Positions 16,905-21,879 of a DNA stretch of 21,879 bases are shown piece by piece (within the stretch, counting starts at the first letter, position 1; every line of letters starts with the position of its first letter). Location: the NCBI GenBank assembly GCA_003427395.1, contig BFEA01000016.1:2557473-2579351 (forward strand), read 5' to 3'. Origin of the DNA: Chara braunii (Eukaryota; Streptophyta; Charophyceae; Charales; Characeae). The notes under the pieces are model-generated. The model worked only from the letters and a program-made list of their open reading frames with translations. It was not told the DNA's origin and searched no databases. The translations under genes were made by a program, and so were the position numbers.

Positions 16905-17356
16905 TTACCGGGCAGTTCTATTTGACGATATATACTACGACTTCGCTAGCTTCCTGCTACGGTTTTCTCCGGTCAGCTCGAGCGGCAGTGGTCGGGGCCG
17001 TCACTACGCGGCCATGCTGTGCCTCTAGTGCCAGCGGCGTGTCTGGAGTGTATTTTTTGGCTGTGACAGACCTTTCTTTGTTTCATGGGTGTTTTGCTGG
17101 CTTGTGATGGGGTGTGAACCGACAGTCTGTAGAGTTTTCCATCTGGTGTGGATGAGTGATAGTCTACTTTGATTTTGGTTAAGGTGGATTATCACTTATA
17201 GTGTAATCAGTGAGGGGATTGTACAGACTGTTGAGGGTTCAGCCTCCTGATGAGTCGGTGAAACTCCGACGAAACAGTTTGTCACAGCCCCTCGTTTGTT
17301 GTCCTCTTCTCCCTCTCTGCCTACGGTTTACCGCGCAGTTCTATTTGACGATATAT
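16905..17356 (+). repeat. Direct repeat of the hammerhead-element 3' segment, 423-bp period
   Basis: TTACCGSGCAGTTCTATTTG followed by ACGATATAT occurs at 16905-16932 and again at 17328-17356, in the same orientation, one mismatch apart. A diverged third copy is at 20726-20750. In the last two, a hammerhead lies about 57 nt upstream; in the first, the upstream part is the inverted remnant plus (TA)n. The 423-bp period suggests a head-to-tail partial tandem of a ribozyme-bearing unit. The unit interior (16935-17210) has no coding motif. Confidence 0.7.
17212..17293 (+). ncRNA. Type III hammerhead ribozyme, copy 1
   Basis: All core elements are present and paired. Helix III: ACAGACUGU (17223-17231) with ACAGUUUGU (17274-17282), 9 bp with one G-U, capped outward by GAGGGG/CCCCUC (17212-17217/17288-17293). 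Cleavage triplet GUU, predicted cut between 17232 and 17233. Helix I: GAGG/CCUC with a 6-nt loop. Core CUGAUGA at 17247-17253. Helix II: GUCGG/CCGAC with loop UGAAACU. Then GAAA at 17271-17274. Helix III is the open helix, so this is type III, the class found in viroids and plant retrozymes. GUU is a permitted but usually slower triplet than GUC. It would self-cleave a plus-strand transcript. Confidence 0.9.
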
Positions 17357-17373
17357 ATATATTGTCAAACAAA

Positions 17374-17714
17374 ACTCATGCTCCCTAATCCCGAGAAGCC
17401 ATTTATTATAACCACCGATGCAAACCAATATGGCATTGGCGCAGTGCTGGCTGAACATGAGGGGAAAAAATGGAGGTAATTAAGTACATACGCAAGAAAA
17501 TGCATTCTCAGAAGTTAGCGAAGTCCGCCTACGAGGGGGAGCTCTATGCGTTGTATAAAGCTCTAATCCACTGGAGGCATTATCTTTTGGGACGGTGGTT
17601 CTATTTCAGGACAGACCATCAGATGCTCAAATGGTTCAAAACACAATCCTTTCCAAGGCACTCAAATGTTGGATTGAACTCATAAATCAGTATGACTTCA
17701 AGCTAGACGATATG
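17374..17714 (+). pseudogene. Ty3/gypsy pol: RNase H domain, frameshifted
   Basis: Begins within the RT-RNase H connection (LMLPNPEKPFIITTDANQYG). RNase H residues visible: the Asp of TTDANQYGIGAVL, Glu of YEGELYALYKAL, WRHYLLGR, and the Asp of RTDHQMLKW. It ends with ALKCWIELINQYDFKLDDM. This domain removes the RNA strand during reverse transcription. Frameshifts lie near 17470 (after AEHEGKKW) and near 17645 (between KTQ and LSKALK). Gag, protease and RT are absent to the left, where the hammerhead block abuts. At 17714 the 352-bp insertion interrupts it, and the same frame resumes at 18067. Confidence 0.9.
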
Positions 17715-18066
17715 TTGTGTAGCTCACCGAACATGTTTGGAGCTTTTCCGAACATCCGAACATGTTCGGGTGTTCGGCCGAAGGCCACCGAACGTGTTCG
17801 GCCGAACATATTAAAATAAATAAATAAATAAATAAAAATTGGTTTTTTATTTTTAACTTGTGTTTGGTTTCGACTTCGAGCATATCTCCATGGCAAAAGT
17901 TGTTTATATTATTATTTTACATAACATACATGTTTTTTAGATTTTTTGGAGTACTTTTTTTTTTTTATAAATATTTTTATGTTCGCGTTCGGAAAGTTTC
18001 GGCGCTCGTTCGCCTTGGGTCCCGAACGTTCGGGTTCGGTCACCGAACCCGAACACAGACTATATG
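17715..18066. mobile_element. 352-bp GTTCGG-rich insertion with target duplication
   Basis: AGACGATATG (17705-17714) before the insert is repeated as AGACTATATG (18057-18066) after it, nine of ten identical. Removing one copy plus the insert restores the gypsy reading frame exactly (LDD-M-KGG), which proves a later insertion. Inside, GC-rich ends full of CCGAAC/GTTCGG palindromes flank an AT-rich centre with an (AAAT)n tract near 17811-17838 and long T-runs. ACCGAAC occurs inverted near both ends. No coding capacity. It looks like a MITE or other short nonautonomous element of the same family as 1-110 and 21773-21873. Confidence 0.8.
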
Positions 18067-19086
18067 AAAGGAGGGTACTATAAGGTTGCCGATGCACTCT
18101 CGTGGAGGGCGGACTACCTCGGTGTACTAATTACTGAGTTTTGTTTATCTGACGAGTTGATTCCATCATTGGCGGAAGGCTACGAGAAAGACCCCCTTGT
18201 GACGGGCATCATTCACGAGCTCGAGGCATGGGATAAGGACACATCAGATGAGTTTGTGATGGTGGACGGATTGCTCTTTCTTGAAAAGGCATGGTTCAAA
18301 AGATTGTATGTGTCGTCTAAAGAGTCTTTGCGTAGTTTATTTTTAGGAGAATGTCACGATGCGATAGGGCATTTCGGATACAAAAAGATTAGTGCTAACT
18401 TAGAACAATGTTTTTGGTGGCTGACTATGCTTGATGATGCGAAAAGTTACGTCCAGACTTGTCAAGTCTGCCAGCGGGACAAGCCGCAAACTCAAGCACT
18501 GCTTGGGTTGCCTAAGCCCTTACCCATTTCTGTTGGACCGGGACAAAGTGTTTCCATGGATTTCATGAACACCCTTATGACGAGCAAGAGTGGCAAGAGG
18601 CACGTTTTTGTCATAGTTGATCGGTTCACTTAGTACGCGAGACTAATTGTCATGCCTCAAACTGCAAAGACTGAGCACGTCATCAAGTTATTCATGGATA
18701 GCTGGTTGCGTGATTTTGGACTGCCCAAGGCGATAGTAAGCGATAGAGATGTTCTGTTCACCAGCGAGATGTGGAGAAAGGCTGCTGAACAGATGGGAAG
18801 CCAACTCCAAATGACCTCGGGGTATCACCTTGAAGCCAAAGGCCAAGCAGAAGAGACGAACCTCGTGGTGCAACATTTGTTGAGGCACTACATCAAGCCC
18901 AACCAGGATGGCTTGGATGAGAAGTTGCCTCTCATCGCCAGCCTGTACAACAATGTTGTTCACGACACCACGGGCGTTAGTCCGAATGAGCTGCATTTGG
19001 CGTGGAAGCCTAGATCTGCACTAAACATCCTCCTTCCTGAAAATCCACCAGCTGCAACTCCTAGGACCATGGAATTTGGTGTCTAG
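18067..19086 (+). pseudogene. Ty3/gypsy pol: H2C2 finger and integrase core
   Basis: Continues pol after the insertion: GYYKVADALSWRADYL ends the RNase H connection. The H2C2 zinc-binding module follows: HDAIGHFGYKK ... CQVCQRDKPQ. The integrase catalytic core shows the D,D,E set: SMDF, VSDRDVLFTS and GQAEET (canonical ANGQAER). Then HLLRHYIKPNQDG and SLYNNVVHDTTGVSPNE. The frame is one unit from 18064 to 19086 except for a TAG at 18631-18633 (in RFT-stop-YARL), where relatives have Lys. The enzyme inserts element DNA into the host genome. Only one in-frame stop across 340 codons means this part has decayed less than the LINE. Confidence 0.93.
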
Positions 19087-19553
19087 TATTGAAAGTTGAT
19101 GCAGCACACATCAAGAAATCTCAGGAGGCAATGATTGCCTCTGAGAACAAGCGCAAATGGCAGTCCACATTTCAGGTAGGGGAACATGTCTGGGTAAAGG
19201 CTAGTTAATTAGGATAGGAGTTCGGCATTTCTAGAAAGCTAATGCCTGAGTACGCAAGCCCTTACCCTGTGTTTTGTGCTTCCAAACTTGCACCTTTTAC
19301 TGAGACGAACAAGTTCCCATAAAGGAGATCAATGTTGCTCCTAACCATGGATGGCCAATGGACATCGATGACATCTTGGAACACAAGGATCTGCCTATTC
19401 CCAAGGCTGTGGGCAGGGGAAGACCGCCCAAATCTGAAAGGGAGTACCAGGTCAGATTCAGGCGTCATACAGATCCAAAGGAAAAGACTATTGGTTCACA
19501 AAAGAGGAGCTGGTCAAGACAACGCCTCAGGTTGTTGCAGCATATGAATGAAA
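19087..19553 (+). pseudogene. Ty3/gypsy pol C-terminal region
   Basis: Fragments across frames: AAHIKKSQEAMIASENKRKW, FQVGEHVWVKAS (the GPY/F-adjacent VGexVWVka box), EFGISRKLMPEYASPYPVF with two stops near 19205-19216, then MDIDDILEHKDLPIPKAVGR and GRPPKSEREYQVRFRRHTDP, and after a shift YWFTKEELVKTTPQVVAAYE-stop at about 19553. The last part resembles the chromodomain-like tail of plant chromoviral integrases that guides insertion. At least three frame breaks. Confidence 0.8.
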
Positions 19554-20620
19554 ATTGAAGGGGAAAACACCTGTGTAGAAGCATCTCAACGGATGGAATG
19601 TGAGGAATGGATCCTCACAAAGGCTGCTCGGCCACGGCCTGCTGCTGCCTACGGGGCTCCCAACAAGTATGGTGAAGGCAGGGCTGACTTCAGCATGGGG
19701 CCCCCATTTTGCCAAATCTGCATTTTCGGGCGGTAGATAGTTACCAACTGTCAATTGGTTACAAAGGCCCTGCTCGCGAGAATCGGAATCTTCAAGGAAC
19801 CTTCCGGGTTCGCTTGGTCTTGGATGTGGAGGATGACCTCGCCGCCTAGAAGAAATCAGGAAACATGTCATAGGCTGCGTGGGGTGGTTGGGCACATCTC
19901 GAAGTTGCGGGCCGAGGCAACTGTCTGAAAGGGGCCTGGGCGCAGACACTTTGGCCCAACGTGAACCTACTGGGCACTCACGTGCCAGGCCAAGGCAGCC
20001 AATGCAAGGCTGCACTTTCCATACAGGAAAGTTCCCTGCCCAGCCAAAGAGAATTCTGACCTGGGTAGGCAATGTGGCCATAGTCCTGCACTGCGAAACC
20101 GAGCTGGAGTAGCATAGGCCAGACGCACGCACGGGCGCTGCGAGGTGAGAGGGGCGCTGCGGTGGCAGCGGGCGCACAGCGGCCAAAGCCTGGGGTGCTG
20201 GGGCGCAGTGCGGGTGATGGCGATGGTGGTCTTCGGGTAGGTGTATGCTGTGGGGAGACAGTGGGTGATGAGGGGAGGAGAGAGACACATACCCAGTGTG
20301 TGTTGGCAGTCTGCATTGGCGAAGATGTCATGTACATCTGGTCTTCAACATTGTAGTGAATATTGTTGCATGAACGTAGTGTAGGATAGATAGGCTGAGT
20401 AGTGTAGGGTGGGCGCTGAGTGCCAATCTGGGTGAGCGACTTTGGATACTATGTTGGTAAGTCTAGAGAGCATCGACATTGACGTTTTGGTTCATTGTAT
20501 TGCTCTTATTTGGATGGTATCTCAGAGCATTGAGCTCTTTGCTTGGTACATGACTATTTGGACTGCAGTGTGATTTTGTAATTTGGATTTTTGTCTATTG
20601 CTCTCGCTTATATTCCTTGC
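19554..20620. other. Noncoding DNA between gypsy pol and hammerhead copy 2
   Basis: No gene or second LTR recognised. The first 300 bp may be a decayed downstream part of the gypsy element. The stretch 20120-20330 is GC-rich with GCGCTGCG and GGCGCAC repeats. It makes a 253-residue minus-strand ORF rich in Pro, Ser and His that I consider spurious. From 20350 to 20620 the sequence becomes T-rich and could be the 5' flank of the ribozyme element, but it does not match the flank of copy 1. Confidence 0.4.
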
Positions 20621-20672
20621 ACTGTCGAGGGTTCAGCCTCCTGATGAGTCGGTGAAACTCCGACGAAACAGT
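20621..20672 (+). ncRNA. Type III hammerhead ribozyme, copy 2
   Basis: Helix III: ACUGU (20621-20625) with ACAGU (20668-20672), 5 bp. Cleavage triplet GUC, the preferred one, cut predicted between 20626 and 20627. Helix I: GAGG/CCUC (20627-20630/20637-20640), loop GUUCAG. Core CUGAUGA at 20641-20647. Helix II: GUCGG/CCGAC, loop UGAAACU. Then GAAA at 20665-20668. Every conserved core base is present. Unlike copy 1, helix III does not extend beyond 5 bp. From the helix I strand onward it is identical to copy 1, and it lies 3394 bp from it. Confidence 0.93.
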
Positions 20673-20750
20673 TTGTCACAGCCCCTCGTTTGTTGTCCTC
20701 TTCTCCCTCTCCGCCTACGGTTTACTGGGAAGTTCTGCTTGATGATATAT

Positions 20751-21400
20751 CGAACGTAGTAGACTCTTCACCAAAACTGCAAAACTGTAAAAAAAAGAAA
20801 TATGCAGTAAAAGAAAGAAGATATTTGTGTCAATTTTTATATTATTATTCTTATTTTTTCTCCCTCTGCCTATCAGTTCATATATATATATATCATATTT
20901 TGTGTACGCTGAAAACCGAACGTGGTAGACTCTTCACAAAAACTGCAAAACTGTGAAAGAAAGAAGAATGCAGTAAAAGAAAGAAGATATTTGTATCATT
21001 TTTTTTTGTTATTATTCTTATTTTTTCTCCCTCTACCTATCACTTTCCCTTTTCTGCTCCTCTCTTCCTTGTGTTTAACACCTCTTCCTTCACTCTGCCT
21101 CTTTCCCGTAGCGTGCAAGTGGGTTGTTATGGGTGAAAATGAGAATGAAAAATGAAGAAGTGCAAGTGCGTTGAAAACCGAACGTGGGAGACTCTTCACC
21201 AAAACTGCAAAACTGTGAAAGAAAGAAGAATGCAGTAAAAGAAAGAAGATATTTGTGTCAATTTTTTTTATTTTTTCTTCTTTTTTTTTTTCTCCCTCTG
21301 CCTATCAGTTTTCCATTTGTTCTCCTCCCTTCCTTGTGTTTAACACCTCTTCCTTCACTCTGCCTCTTTCCCATAGCGTGCAAGTGGGCTGTTATGGCAT
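20751..21400 (+). repeat. Direct repeats with pyrimidine tracts, three copies
   Basis: CGAACGTRGKAGACTCTTCA followed by AAACTGCAAAACTGT starts copies at 20751, 20917 and 21179. Copies 2 and 3 are full length (262-bp period) and share GAAGATATTTGTRTCA, a long T/C tract, CTTGTGTTTAACACCTCTTC and CCCRTAGCGTGCAAGTGGG. Copy 1 is cut short (166 bp) by a (TA)n stretch and ATTTTGTGTACGCTG. In copies 2 and 3 the pyrimidine tract followed by TAG at about 21110 and 21376 looks like a 3' splice site. In copy 3 it opens a short frame (ending at 21497). Copy 1 abuts the end of the hammerhead block. Confidence 0.85.
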
Positions 21401-21772
21401 ACGGGGATGGGGTCAGCTCGCGCTCAACTTCATCAATGTGTCGAGCCTTGTACTTAGAGGCACAGCGGAGGAGGCGTTAAGAAGACTGAGAAACTGAATG
21501 ATTTCAATGTGTCTTTGTTTTTTATTTCTATCCCTTGTTCAGTGTAATTGTTTTTGTAAACACCTGAAAGAAATAAGAATACAGTGAAACAAAGAATAAG
21601 AGGACACTGTTTTGTATCATTCTGGTTTGTCTGTCTCTTTGCCTGTCTGTCCTTTCATTTTTCTTTTCTTCGCTCATCTTATTTCTTTTTCTACTTTACG
21701 TGCTTACGCTCTTAGTCAATAGTTTTGTGACAATATATATATACAAAGAATATGATATATATATATATATAC
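21401..21772. other. Unique AT-rich sequence with (TA)n runs
   Basis: Holds the end of a short frame reading LALNFINVSSLVLRG and AEEALRRLRN-stop (to 21497) that could be a last exon after the splice-like TAG at 21376; this is speculative. TGTAA words near 21544 and 21556 could be polyadenylation signals. (TA)n runs lie at about 21736-21743 and 21756-21771. Confidence 0.35.
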
Positions 21773-21873
21773 AGGGTTACCGGCGTTCGGGACGGGCCGA
21801 ACGCCCGAACCCGAACGCCCGAACGTACGGGACCCCTTCGGAAGGCGTTCGGCCGTTCGGGCCGAACGCGGAC
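21773..21873. repeat. End of a GTTCGG/CCGAAC-rich element
   Basis: GC-rich sequence made of GTTCGG, CCGAAC and CCCGAACG words with many nested palindromes (for example CCGTTCGGGCCGAACG). Part of it, CCCGAACGTACGGGACCCC, closely resembles the inverted right end of the 17715-18066 insertion (CCCGAACGTTCGGGACCC). It follows a (TA)n run, a possible AT-rich target. The window ends inside it. Confidence 0.6.
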
Positions 21874-21879
21874 CAAAAA

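Larger units (their letters stand above)
17227..20750 (+). mobile_element. Hammerhead-flanked composite containing Ty3/gypsy pol
   Basis: A 130-bp block (17227-17356 and 20621-20750) is repeated in direct orientation at about 94% identity, exactly 3394 bp apart with no indel. Both copies start just before the ribozyme cleavage site and end in GA(C/T)GATATAT. Between them lie a Ty3/gypsy pol fragment (17371-19553) and 1 kb of noncoding DNA. The layout is that of a retrotransposon with ribozyme-bearing terminal repeats, or of two ribozyme-element insertions flanking an old gypsy copy. No primer-binding site, polypurine tract or TG...CA LTR ends were found, and sequence upstream of the two ribozymes does not match, so a canonical LTR pair is not shown. 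Confidence 0.5.

Noticed and set aside
17271-17290. Type I hammerhead reading with cleavage at GUC in GTTTGTCACAG
   Set aside because: The bases before CUGAUGA (CCUC) do not pair with ACAG after that GUC, whereas the type III reading pairs all helices.
19527-20288. 253-residue minus-strand ORF, the longest in the window
   Set aside because: It overlaps the end of the gypsy pol on the other strand, is Pro/Ser/His-rich from GC-rich repeats, and shows no domain.
17227-20750. Classic LTR pair for the gypsy element
   Set aside because: Only 130 bp is shared, no TG...CA ends, primer-binding site or polypurine tract were found, and the sequence upstream of the ribozymes differs, so a canonical LTR call is not supported.

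Overview
The window reads as eukaryotic nuclear repeat DNA. It holds no intact protein-coding gene that I recognise. Decayed retrotransposons, microsatellites, poly(A/T) tracts, tandem duplications and foldbacks fill most of it. The LINE family (AP endonuclease, RT, zf-RVT zinc finger) and the Ty3/gypsy pol fragment are of plant-lineage type. The gypsy integrase resembles elements I associate with charophyte algae such as Chara, but I could not verify this by search, so the organism call (streptophyte alga or plant) is tentative.

Layout. Positions 1-110 are one end of a GC-rich GTTCGG/CCGAAC repeat. It abuts a minus-strand LINE ORF2 endonuclease fragment (110-897) that keeps its catalytic motifs. 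From 900 to 8990 lies noncoding-looking DNA with a 137-nt foldback (1696-1832), one uncertain membrane-protein-like ORF (2985-3433), a (CT)28 microsatellite, a candidate MITE (4381-5103) carrying a poly(T)-only retroinsertion with target duplication, and several tandem duplications (180, 474 and 50 bp periods). A second minus-strand LINE remnant with an RT zinc finger lies at 8993-9448. A plus-strand, near full-length but heavily mutated LINE fills 9494-16100: ORF1 with DUF4283-like and Glu/Arg/Lys coiled-coil regions, a Nudix-like segment, endonuclease, RT and a C-terminal zinc finger, ending in A26. Immediately downstream is a U6 snRNA-like sequence joined to a tRNA-like sequence (16200-16354).

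The most striking part is 16850-20750. Two plus-strand copies of a 130-bp block, each carrying a textbook type III hammerhead self-cleaving ribozyme, lie exactly 3394 bp apart. They bracket a Ty3/gypsy pol fragment (RNase H, integrase, C-terminal domain). A third, damaged hammerhead lies inverted at 16853-16890. The arrangement recalls retrozymes, plant noncoding LTR elements with hammerheads that are thought to use Ty3/gypsy machinery, except that here pol-derived coding sequence sits between the ribozymes. The gypsy pol was later interrupted by a 352-bp GTTCGG-rich insertion with a 10-bp target duplication.

After the second hammerhead, two to three copies of a pyrimidine-rich repeat (20751-21400) run to another GTTCGG-family end at 21773-21873. 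The elements are probably related through shared machinery: LINE retrotransposition explains the poly(A) insertions and possibly the U6/tRNA fusion, and Ty3/gypsy enzymes are the likely mobiliser of hammerhead RNAs.
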